DNA from: Rhodoluna limnophila
GTDB lineage: Bacteria; Actinomycetota; Actinomycetes; Actinomycetales; Microbacteriaceae
Reading direction: 5' to 3'
Length of the DNA stretch: 64,000 nt
Assembly: GCF_005845365.1 (NCBI RefSeq)
Contig: NZ_CP040509.1
Location: 124,001 to 188,000 of the forward strand
Shown here: positions 32,920 to 39,399 of the stretch, piece after piece
Layout of the letters: every line of letters starts with the position of its first letter
Position numbering within the stretch: position 1 is the first letter of the stretch
Position numbers and translations under genes: made by a program
The notes under the pieces: generated by a model
Database searches by the model: none
What the model was told of the DNA's origin: nothing
The model's input: only the letters and a program-made list of their open reading frames with translations

Positions 32920-33509
32920 TAGATTTCGTAGATCACGTCAGGGTGGTTGTCAAAGCGGTAACCTCCACCACGAACGGTTCTGATGATGTCTTCGTAGCCG
33001 GCAATCTTTGCGCGCAGGCGTCGAATATGCACATCGATAGTTCTCTGGTTCGGTGCATTTTCCTCATCGCCCGACCACAAAATGTCGATGATTTCTTGGC
33101 GCGGAATCGTCGCGCCCTCGTGTGAAATCAGGTAGTTGATTAGGGCAAATTCTTTATAGGTGAGGTCGGCGTTTTCGCCGTCAACAAAGACCTTGTGGCG
33201 CTGGGCATCAACCACTAGGCCTTGGGTGTTGTCTTCTTCTTCAACGGTTTGCGCGTCAACAATTTTGTCAATCGCGCGTGGGTCGCGCAGCGCGGTTCTA
33301 ACCACATCGATAGGCCTGCCGCCGGCACCTTTCGGCGCTAGGGCAACCGCTGCGTAAGTTTCGTTGGCTGCGGCCGGAACCACCTCGGCAACGGTCGCAC
33401 GAAGTTTGGCCACCAATTCAGCCAGGCTGCTGCCGGCTGCTTTGGCGGTCTCTTCGTCTACGCCAACGTACAGCGCAAATCCGCGTGCTTCAGTGTTTGT
33501 CTCGCTCAT
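32919..33509 (-). CDS. Winged-helix (OmpR/PhoB-type) DNA-binding regulator without receiver domain
   Basis: Predicted transcription factor of 196 aa. The C-terminal 100 residues are an OmpR-type winged helix: LTYKEFALINYLISHEGATIPRQ, then NQRTIDVHIRRLRAKI and IIRTVRGGGYRF. The N-terminal 90 residues are not a receiver domain; no phospho-Asp pocket is visible. This layout resembles actinobacterial stand-alone winged-helix regulators. The targets are unknown. It is cotranscribed with the kinase gene. Confidence 0.82.
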   Translation of the reverse strand: MSETNTEARGFALYVGVDEETAKAAGSSLAELVAKLRATVAEVVPAAANETYAAVALAPKGAGGRPIDVVRTALRDPRAIDKIVDAQTVEEEDNTQGLVVDAQRHKVFVDGENADLTYKEFALINYLISHEGATIPRQEIIDILWSGDEENAPNQRTIDVHIRRLRAKIAGYEDIIRTVRGGGYRFDNHPDVIYEI

Positions 33510-33541
33510 CAGATTTCTAGGCTATCAGCGACAGGGCTCAG

Positions 33542-33691
33542 GTGGCCGTCAGCTGGCTCGGCCACACAGGGGTTACCTCTCGCGCGTTCAGTAAACCCCC
33601 ACAAATTTGACCAACCTGGATAGTTTCGCCCCCGCCAACCTGCTCATAATTGCCCAATTTTGCCTATGCAAAAAGCCAACTTTGTTGGCCG
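33542..33691 (+). repeat. Left arm of a 150-bp imperfect inverted repeat
   Basis: Matches the reverse complement of 34315-34464. The outer 26 bases are identical and contain a hairpin (GTGGCCG...CGGCCAC). A diverged stretch of about 19 bases follows, then nearly continuous identity from TTCAGTAAACCCCC to the inner hairpin GCCAAC-TTT-GTTGGC. It contains one copy of TTTTGC-N4-GCAAAA. Confidence 0.93.
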
Positions 33692-33698
33692 TATCCAT

Positions 33699-34217
33699 TC
33701 ATCTCGATCGCGAATCAATCACCGCGTTTGTCCCCAGTGCTCGCTTTGCCTGTGAATCGATCAGCGCAAGATAATCGGTGTTCAAAAACTGATTTTGCCC
33801 ACCAAAAAACTCTTTTGTCATCAAATGGTTCTTCACCAAGATGTTCAGCCAGCGCCTGGCCGTCACCTCGGCCACTTGGGCGTTTTCGGCCAGCTGACGA
33901 ATCGACACAATCGGATACCGCGCCAAGCACCTAAGCAGGGCGGCCGAGCGGGTCAGCGGCACCAGTCGCGTCTCAATCAGAAACCGGTTCAGTTCTTCAA
34001 AGTGCTTCAAGACCGCTGCCTGCAGCTCAATCTGAAAGTTCGGGGTGGCGGCAAAATCCTTGTGGTTATCGATGTGCTTGCCTTCAAAGGCTCGTCGATG
34101 CACCGATAGTTTGCCCTGGGTGGTTTTAAAAATCACACCGATTACCACGTGGCAACAGGTGTCGATGATGTGGGTGAAGTCGATGTGCATGCGGGGAGGG
34201 TAGGCGTAATTGGACAT
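33699..34217 (-). CDS. Winged-helix protein inside the inverted-repeat element
   Basis: A 172-residue protein ending 7 bases from the left repeat arm. The C-terminal part (LLRCLARYPIVSIRQLAENA, VAEVTARRWLNILVKNHLM) is a winged helix resembling the C-terminal domain of Fic-family proteins. The Fic catalytic motif HPFxxGNGR is absent and the N-terminal 100 residues are unfamiliar, so I do not call it a Fic enzyme. A second ATG at 34190 could also be used. A palindrome TTTTGC-N4-GCAAAA lies about 12 bases upstream of the start, a natural operator position, so autorepression is plausible. Confidence 0.7.
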   Translation of the reverse strand: MSNYAYPPRMHIDFTHIIDTCCHVVIGVIFKTTQGKLSVHRRAFEGKHIDNHKDFAATPNFQIELQAAVLKHFEELNRFLIETRLVPLTRSAALLRCLARYPIVSIRQLAENAQVAEVTARRWLNILVKNHLMTKEFFGGQNQFLNTDYLALIDSQAKRALGTNAVIDSRSR

Positions 34218-34228
34218 GAGGTCAAATT

Positions 34229-34245
34229 ATTTTGCCTACGCAAAA
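34229..34245. promoter_or_regulatory. Operator-like palindrome upstream of element gene
   Basis: TTTTGC-CTAC-GCAAAA sits directly before the winged-helix gene. Copies with the same half-sites and different 4-base centres (CTAT, ATGG) lie in the two inverted-repeat arms, giving three sites in one element. Confidence 0.62.
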
Positions 34246-34314
34246 AGCTGATTGGTTTTTTGAAAGATGTGGAGAACCCAAGGACCGGAAAGCTCAGAAA
34301 TCGGTCTAATTTGG

Positions 34315-34464
34315 CGGCCAACAAAAGTTGGCTTTTTGCCCATGCAAAATCTGGCAATTATGAATAGGTTGGCGGGGCGAACCTATCCAGATTGGTCAAA
34401 TTTGTGGGGGTTTACTGAACCTCCGGAAGGTACTTACAGTGTGGCCGAGCCAGCTGACGGCCAC
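34315..34464 (-). repeat. Right arm of the 150-bp imperfect inverted repeat
   Basis: Mirror of 33542-33691. It ends 20 bases before the upp stop codon and may also act as transcription terminator for upp through its outer hairpin. Confidence 0.93.
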
Positions 34465-34483
34465 AGCCAAAGTGTCCTCGGGG

Positions 34484-35119
34484 TTATTCAGCCAAACCGT
34501 ACAAACGGTCGCCCGCATCACCAAGGCCAGGCACGATGTATCCGTGTTCGTTCAAGCGCTCATCGAGAGCGCCGAGCACGAGCTTGACATCTTTACCGTG
34601 AACGTGCGCTTCAAGAGCAGCAACACCCTCAGGTGCACCCAATAGGCACACGGCAGTCACATCTGTGGCACCGCGTTCAAACACATAATCAATCGAATCG
34701 ATCAGGGTTCCGCCAGTAGCCAACATCGGGTCAATCAAGAACACCTGGCGGCCGCTCAGGTCATCTGGCAAACGGTTTGCGTAGGTCACCGGCTGCAAAG
34801 TTTCTTCATTGCGCTTGATGCCCAAGAAACCAACGGTTGCGGTAGGCAGCAACTTGGTCATGCCCTCTAGCATTCCAAGACCAGCACGCAGAATCGGCAC
34901 GATAATCGGGCGAGGCTTTGCCAACTTCACACCGTCAAAAGTCGTGACTGGGGTTTCAATCTGAACCTTCTCAACGCGGACATCGCGGGTGGCCTCATAG
35001 GCCAAAAGTGTCACCAGTTCTTCAACCAACTGACGGAACACCGGAGACGGGGTGTTCTTGTCACGCAAGATGGTGAGCTTGTGGGTGATTAGAGGGTGAT
35101 CGGCAATGTGAACTCGCAT
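34484..35119 (-). CDS. upp: Uracil phosphoribosyltransferase
   Basis: Salvage enzyme (211 aa) making UMP from uracil and PRPP. Family motifs: [20 protein letters not shown], the central [16 protein letters not shown], and the PRPP loop [15 protein letters not shown], ending [11 protein letters not shown]. The start is the ATG at 35119 ([15 protein letters not shown]); a longer frame upstream is not protein-like. It diverges from tadA with only 12 bases between start codons. Confidence 0.96.
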   Translation of the reverse strand: MRVHIADHPLITHKLTILRDKNTPSPVFRQLVEELVTLLAYEATRDVRVEKVQIETPVTTFDGVKLAKPRPIIVPILRAGLGMLEGMTKLLPTATVGFLGIKRNEETLQPVTYANRLPDDLSGRQVFLIDPMLATGGTLIDSIDYVFERGATDVTAVCLLGAPEGVAALEAHVHGKDVKLVLGALDERLNEHGYIVPGLGDAGDRLYGLAE

Positions 35120-35131
35120 ACTCTTAAGACT

Positions 35132-35575
35132 ATGGATTACCCAGCACTCATGGAAATCGCGCTCGCCGAAGCGGCCAAATCTGGCAACGATGTTCCGGTA
35201 GGCGCAATCATCATTGATGCCGACGGCAATAAAATTGCCAATGCTCACAACAATCGTGAAGTAACCAATGATCCGACTGGGCATGCCGAGCTAATTGCTA
35301 TTCGTGAAGCAGCTGCCCTTCTCAAGGACTGGCGCCTGACCGGCTGCACACTGATAGTGACCCTAGAGCCGTGTGTGATGTGTGCCGGTGCCATTGTTGC
35401 CGCCCGAATTCCGAAGGTTGTATTCGGTGCATGGGATGACCGCGTTGGTGCATCCGGATCTCTATACGACCTCCTAAGAGATTCAAGACTCGGGAACCCG
35501 GTTGAAGTTATCGGGGGAGTACTAGAAGACCAAGCCGCCGCCCAACTAAAGCAATTTTTTGCAGATAGGCGCTAA
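35132..35575 (+). CDS. tadA: tRNA-specific adenosine deaminase
   Basis: Zinc enzyme (147 aa) converting A34 to inosine in tRNA-Arg(ACG). Zinc and catalytic motifs are HAELIAI (His and catalytic Glu) and PCVMCAGAI (two Cys). [13 protein letters not shown] is the family C-terminal region. ATG at 35132, 12 bases from the upp start on the other strand, so its promoter lies inside upp or both mRNAs are leaderless. Other CDA-fold deaminases are possible but less likely. Confidence 0.92.
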   Translation: MDYPALMEIALAEAAKSGNDVPVGAIIIDADGNKIANAHNNREVTNDPTGHAELIAIREAAALLKDWRLTGCTLIVTLEPCVMCAGAIVAARIPKVVFGAWDDRVGASGSLYDLLRDSRLGNPVEVIGGVLEDQAAAQLKQFFADRR

Positions 35576-35579
35576 TCAA

Positions 35580-36233
35580 TTGACCTACACAACTGTCCTG
35601 TGGGACCTAGACGGAACCATTGTTGACTCAGCCCCCGGCATTTTCGAGTCTTTCATTCACACCTTTACTACCCTCGGTTTGCCGGTGCCTCCGGTTGATG
35701 AGATGCGCTCGTTCATGGGCCCACCGCTGCCAGTAACTTTTGGTGAGATCCTTGGCTTTGAACCGGCGCTTGCCGCCGAGTGCCTGAACGTCTACCGAGA
35801 GAAATACCTTCGCGGTGGCGGTGCCCAAAACTGCCAACTTTTTCCGGGTGTTGTTGACCTCGTCGAGCGCAATCGTGATGCCGGCCGGGCAAACTCACTC
35901 GCCACATCCAAGGGGCTTTCGGGTGTTGAAGTTATCGGTGAGATGTTTGGAATCTTGGACCTCTTTGACGTTCTGGGAACCGCCTCAAACGACCAGACCC
36001 GCAGTGCCAAAAAAGACGTTGTCACTTACGCCCTCGATGAACTACAAAAACAGGGCGCTGACCTAACCCGCACGGTTTTGATTGGTGACCGCATTCACGA
36101 TGTTGAAGGCGCGCGCGAGCACGGCATCGATGTGATTTTGGTCAAGTGGGGTTATGGCAATCAGTCCGAGTGGGCCGAGGCAGATGCGCTCGCCGAAACC
36201 CCCGAGCACCTAGCCGAATTGCTCGGGCTTTAG
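35580..36233 (+). CDS. HAD family phosphatase (Gph-like)
   Basis: Cytoplasmic phosphohydrolase (217 aa) of the haloacid dehalogenase family. Catalytic motif I is LWDLDGTIVDS, motif II is SLATSKG, and the Lys plus acidic motif III/IV is SAKKDVV...LIGDRIHDVEGA. A cap domain of about 60 residues follows motif I, as in phosphoglycolate phosphatases. I choose the TTG at 35580, just after the tadA stop; a TTG at 35559 would overlap tadA by 17 bases. Probably cotranscribed with tadA. The substrate is uncertain. Confidence 0.87.
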   Translation: MTYTTVLWDLDGTIVDSAPGIFESFIHTFTTLGLPVPPVDEMRSFMGPPLPVTFGEILGFEPALAAECLNVYREKYLRGGGAQNCQLFPGVVDLVERNRDAGRANSLATSKGLSGVEVIGEMFGILDLFDVLGTASNDQTRSAKKDVVTYALDELQKQGADLTRTVLIGDRIHDVEGAREHGIDVILVKWGYGNQSEWAEADALAETPEHLAELLGL

Positions 36234-36258
36234 TAGTAACCAAGTCAGTTGAAAGTCC

Positions 36259-37176
36259 TTAGGCGGATACTCTCAATAAATCTGGCTCAAGGTAAATAAC
36301 GCGTGTTGCCGGAACAGCCGCACGAACATTTGCTTCAGCCGCATCGATGGTTTTGACGATAAATTCAGCATCGTCGCCGGCAGCGATTGCAATCTTGGCA
36401 CCAAGCATCAATTCATCTGGGCCCAAATAAAGAGTCTTCATGTGAATCACCGATTGCACACCTGGAGTGGCCATCAAGGCCCCGCGAATCGCGGCAGCGT
36501 CTTCAGCAGTGGCGCCCTCGCCGACCAAAAGGCTAGAGGTTTCGAAGCCCAAAACAATTGCAACCAGAACCAGCAGCACACCAATAGCCAGTGTTCCGAT
36601 CGCGTCCCAGATTGGATTATGGGTGATAACCGTGAGCCCAACACCGGCAAATGCCAGAACCAGACCAATCAGTGCGGCAAGGTCTTCGAGCAAGATCACC
36701 GGCAGCTCTGGGCTCTTGGCTCGACGGATAAATTCAACCCACCCTTTGCCGTGACGAACATGGTTGGCCTCTTTTACAGCAGTGCGCAAACTAAAACTCT
36801 CGAGCACAATCGCGGTAGCCAACACAACTAGCGGCAACCAAACCACCTCTAGTTCGTGTGGATGTTGCAGTTTAGAAATGCCCTCGGTAATCGAGAACAA
36901 TCCACCGACAGAGAACAGCACAATCGACACCATGAATGCGTAGATGTATCGGCTGCGGCCATAACCAAAAGGATGCTCTGGGGTTGCTGCTCGACGTGAA
37001 CGCTTGCCGCCAACAATGAGCAGAATTTGGTTGCCAGAGTCAGCTAGTGAGTGGATTCCCTCGGCCAACATCGAGGCTGATCCCGAGAAAAACGCTGCGA
37101 TGAACTTGGTGATTGCAATGCCGATGTTTGCCAGCAGCGCTGCAATGATGGCGCGCATAGAACCCTCTGTACTCAT
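36259..37176 (-). CDS. Cation diffusion facilitator family transporter
   Basis: Membrane antiporter (305 aa) exporting Zn2+, Mn2+ or related ions. Helix-2 motif is EGIHSLADSGNQ with the metal-binding His and Asp; GYGRSRYIYAFMVSIVLFSVGG and the helix-5 region IWDAIGTLAIGVLL follow. The last 90 residues form the cytoplasmic ferredoxin-like domain (IRGALMATPGVQSVIHMKTLYLGPDEL). The ATG is at 37176, 19 bases from the divergent tRNA gene, so both promoters overlap the neighbouring gene. Confidence 0.93.
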   Translation of the reverse strand: MSTEGSMRAIIAALLANIGIAITKFIAAFFSGSASMLAEGIHSLADSGNQILLIVGGKRSRRAATPEHPFGYGRSRYIYAFMVSIVLFSVGGLFSITEGISKLQHPHELEVVWLPLVVLATAIVLESFSLRTAVKEANHVRHGKGWVEFIRRAKSPELPVILLEDLAALIGLVLAFAGVGLTVITHNPIWDAIGTLAIGVLLVLVAIVLGFETSSLLVGEGATAEDAAAIRGALMATPGVQSVIHMKTLYLGPDELMLGAKIAIAAGDDAEFIVKTIDAAEANVRAAVPATRVIYLEPDLLRVSA

Positions 37177-37195
37177 GTGTAGTAGCCTATTTGAC

Positions 37196-37285
37196 GGTTA
37201 CGTGTCCGAGCGGCCGAAGGTGCAACTCTCGAAAAGTTGTGTGGGTGAAAGCCCACCGTGGGTTCAAATCCCACCGTAACCGCCA
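37196..37285 (+). tRNA. tRNA-Ser (anticodon CGA)
   Basis: Cloverleaf with acceptor GGTTACG pairing with CGTAACC, discriminator G and encoded CCA (37283-37285). The anticodon stem CAACT/AGTTG closes the loop CTCGAAA, anticodon CGA at 37230-37232, reading UCG. The long variable arm (GTGGGTGAAAGCCCAC) confirms the serine class; the T-arm contains GGTTCAAATCC. Confidence 0.97.
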
Positions 37286-37306
37286 CTTTTATAAAGGGGG
37301 CTCAAA

Positions 37307-37651
37307 ATGAAACGACTCCTAACTGGGCTTGCCCTGATCGCCGGCACGACTTTGCCGCTGACCGGCTGCGTAATTTTTGTGCCGTATCCGGTGCCCACTT
37401 CGGTGCCTGGCCCAACTCACTCCGACCCTCCATTCAACTTCGATGAAGTTGCAGCCGAAACCTTGGAGTTTGCCAAGACGCTAATCGGACTTGAAGAGCA
37501 GGATGCGATTCGAGCAATCGAGGCCCGCGGTTACGAGTACCGCGTAGTTGAACGCGACGGCGAATCGTTCCCAGTCACTCTCGACTATCGCCCGACCAGA
37601 ATCAATCTTTCAATCGAGGGGCTCATCGTTGTTGACGTCAACGTGGGCTAA
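37307..37651 (+). CDS. Small lipoprotein with C-terminal I78-inhibitor-like domain
   Basis: Predicted surface lipoprotein (114 aa). MKRLLTGLALIAGTTLPLTGC is a signal peptide with a lipobox LTGC (Cys about 21). After a Pro-rich spacer, about 70 residues remain (FAKTLIGLEEQDAIRAIEAR, then VTLDYRPTRINLSIE, VVDVNVG). This matches the C-terminal domain of the next gene and resembles the peptidase inhibitor I78 fold (DYRPxRxNL). Preceded by AAAGGGGG. Role as protease inhibitor is inferred. Confidence 0.78.
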   Translation: MKRLLTGLALIAGTTLPLTGCVIFVPYPVPTSVPGPTHSDPPFNFDEVAAETLEFAKTLIGLEEQDAIRAIEARGYEYRVVERDGESFPVTLDYRPTRINLSIEGLIVVDVNVG

Positions 37652-38468
37652 GCCAAAAAGATTCATGGCCGCATTGGTGGCCGGCTTGCTTGCGACTATT
37701 TCGCTAACCGGATGTGCTTCAAGAACCGAGCCTCTTGTCGAGCAGTTGGCCACCAACTCGGGCCTCGAGCATTTCACACTGCTTGAAGAAAGCACCGAGG
37801 GCGATTGCGGAGGTCTGGTCGTTTGTGCCGACCGGTATTACGAACTTGCCTTCACGGCGCCAATTTCGGTAGAGCCAAATCAGATTTGCACCGATGTTTT
37901 GGCGTTCGCAGCTCGTTTCCAGGCAGACGGTTATTCGCGAGACTCGCAGTACCCAACGGCAAGCAACCTTGCCTCAAACGAGGTAGCAGCCCAGCAATTT
38001 TGCCTCACAACAATGAGCACAGAGCTGATCAACTGGGATCAAACAACTTTTTACAGCGGTGTCATGTTTTATCTGCCTGGCCAGGATGACGGTCTGGCAA
38101 AAATTGTGACTTTGCGCAGAAGCATTGATGACTTGTACGTGCTGACCATTGGCTTTAGTCGTGACCCCAACCGAGGTGAAAACCCAGCAAACTGGACCTA
38201 CACCGATGCCCCAGCGGTCGCACTAACCCAGGTAGAACTTGACGATGACAACGACTTTGCCAAGATTGCCCACGAAACCATGCAGTTTGCGATCACGGTA
38301 ATCGGCATGACTGAGGCAGCGGCCATCCAGGCAATTAAAGAAGCAGGCTACAGCCACCGAATTGCAGAGCGCGATGGCAAGCAATTTGCCCTCACCGAGG
38401 ACTATTCGCCGCAGCGAATCAACCTGCTGGTGCGTGACAACAAAGTCTTTGATGTTTGGGTTGGTTAG
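37632..38468 (+). CDS. Lipoprotein with C-terminal I78-inhibitor-like domain
   Basis: Predicted lipoprotein of about 278 aa whose last 75 residues (FAITVIGMTEAAAIQAIKEA, LTEDYSPQRINLLV, FDVWVG) are homologous to the preceding lipoprotein. The lipobox is SLTGC. An ATG at 37665 gives a signal peptide lacking positive charge. A TTG at 37632 (or 37629), with GAGGGG upstream, adds the basic segment KPKR that a signal peptide needs, so I prefer it; this overlaps the previous gene by about 20 bases and implies coupling. The middle domain (about residues 40-200), with several cysteines, is unrecognised. Confidence 0.75.
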   Translation: MTSTWAKPKRFMAALVAGLLATISLTGCASRTEPLVEQLATNSGLEHFTLLEESTEGDCGGLVVCADRYYELAFTAPISVEPNQICTDVLAFAARFQADGYSRDSQYPTASNLASNEVAAQQFCLTTMSTELINWDQTTFYSGVMFYLPGQDDGLAKIVTLRRSIDDLYVLTIGFSRDPNRGENPANWTYTDAPAVALTQVELDDDNDFAKIAHETMQFAITVIGMTEAAAIQAIKEAGYSHRIAERDGKQFALTEDYSPQRINLLVRDNKVFDVWVG

Positions 38469-38494
38469 GCACGGCCGTCTGTAAGACTTAGACC

Positions 38495-38869
38495 ATGGCG
38501 CAAATCGTTTTGACCCCAACTCACCTTGAGCTCAAGCTCACCACTGCCGAGCGCATTTTTGCCGTGCACGGCGACCTATCGATTCCCGCCGCTCTGGTTC
38601 GCGGTGCAAATGTAGCGTCGCCAGATGTGTGGAAGACCCTTGGCCTGCGCATTCCGGGCACCGGCGTGCCAATGTTCCTCTATTACGGCAGCTTCTGGCG
38701 TGCGGGCAAAGCCGGCGGCTGGACTTTCTCGCTCTGGCGCGCTAACCGACCATCAGTCGAGATCAACTTGGCCACCGGCAAAGGCAACCGCTTCAAGCGC
38801 CTGGTAATTGCAGTTGACGATGCTCAGGTTTGGGCCGACACCATTAATGACGCTCTAGTCAGTTGCTAA
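38495..38869 (+). CDS. Hypothetical protein with PH-like fold features
   Basis: A 124-residue soluble protein: ELKLTTAERIFAVHGDLSIP, LRIPGTGVPMFLYYGSFWRAG, ANRPSVEINL, then RLVIAVDDAQVWADTIN. The alternation of short beta strands with a final helix, and the IPGTGVPMFLYYGSF and VDDAQVWADTIN segments, resemble a family of actinobacterial proteins of unknown role with a pleckstrin-homology-like fold; assignment is tentative. Its stop overlaps the next start (TAATG). Confidence 0.7.
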   Translation: MAQIVLTPTHLELKLTTAERIFAVHGDLSIPAALVRGANVASPDVWKTLGLRIPGTGVPMFLYYGSFWRAGKAGGWTFSLWRANRPSVEINLATGKGNRFKRLVIAVDDAQVWADTINDALVSC

Positions 38870-39183
38870 TGCAATCTACGCCGGTTGCAATAGTTGGAGT
38901 CCACCTGGCCCAAAAGGGGCTATTTGGAGCCAAAACCTGCGATTTAAAGCGCATATCACGGCAAAAGGGAGCATTCAAGGCCCTTGACGCCAAGTTCAGG
39001 GCTGATTATGGGGTTGGCCTAGAAACCACCGCATCAAGCACCGGTCGTGAGCCATGCGTTTTGGCCAAATTTGAAGACGGTTCAACATCGATGCTGCTTG
39101 ATGCCCGAGACCTGGCCACCATCGATGGATCCATGGAAAGCTTCGAAAAAACTCTGCGCGCCAAGCTGTTTTTGTTCTTTTAG
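38869..39183 (+). CDS. Hypothetical protein
   Basis: A 104-residue basic protein coupled to the preceding gene through TAATG (the ATG at 38869; a TTG at 38863 would add two residues). Segments such as KRISRQKGAFKALDAKFRAD and FEDGSTSMLLDARDLATIDG are soluble; no signal or membrane helix. I do not recognise it. Confidence 0.65.
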   Translation: MQSTPVAIVGVHLAQKGLFGAKTCDLKRISRQKGAFKALDAKFRADYGVGLETTASSTGREPCVLAKFEDGSTSMLLDARDLATIDGSMESFEKTLRAKLFLFF

Positions 39184-39399
39184 CACCGATTCGAAAAACT
39201 CAGCGTATTTACAGAAAATTTGTTTACAACCGTTCTATAACGGCGATAGACTAAACCTTTGCTCCCAAACACCCCGCATGCATATTTTGGCTGCGCGCGT
39301 GACCGCATATTGAGGCGTCACCGGTTTTAGGTTGCGATTTTTCACCCCATCTATTTATCAAGTCGCGATTGATGAATAGCAGTATTCCTTGGAGGAACA
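39184..39399 (+). promoter_or_regulatory. rpoB promoter and leader
   Basis: TTTACA (39223-39228) and TAGACT (39247-39252) are separated by 18 bases and fit the actinobacterial main sigma factor. Between them lies the palindrome CCGTT-CTAT-AACGG (39230-39243), a candidate operator. The leader of about 140 bases ends in GGAGGA before the TTG start. Confidence 0.7.

Larger units (their letters stand above)
33542..34464. mobile_element. Compact inverted-repeat-bounded element carrying one winged-helix gene
   Basis: A 923-bp unit bounded by 150-bp imperfect inverted repeats whose outer ends fold into hairpins, enclosing one minus-strand gene and its promoter. No transposase, integrase or flanking target duplication is evident. 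It could be a MITE-like cassette, a domesticated relic, or a regulatory inverted duplication. It is lodged between a regulator gene and upp. Confidence 0.6.

Noticed and set aside
33699-34217. Calling the winged-helix gene a Fic AMP-transferase
   Set aside because: The HPFxxGNGR catalytic motif is missing; only the C-terminal winged helix resembles Fic proteins.
33542-34464. Standard insertion sequence with transposase
   Set aside because: No DDE, HUH or serine/tyrosine recombinase motif is encoded, and no target duplication is visible.
36442-36831. 129-codon plus-strand frame inside the CDF transporter gene
   Set aside because: Antisense to a well supported transporter; no independent signals.
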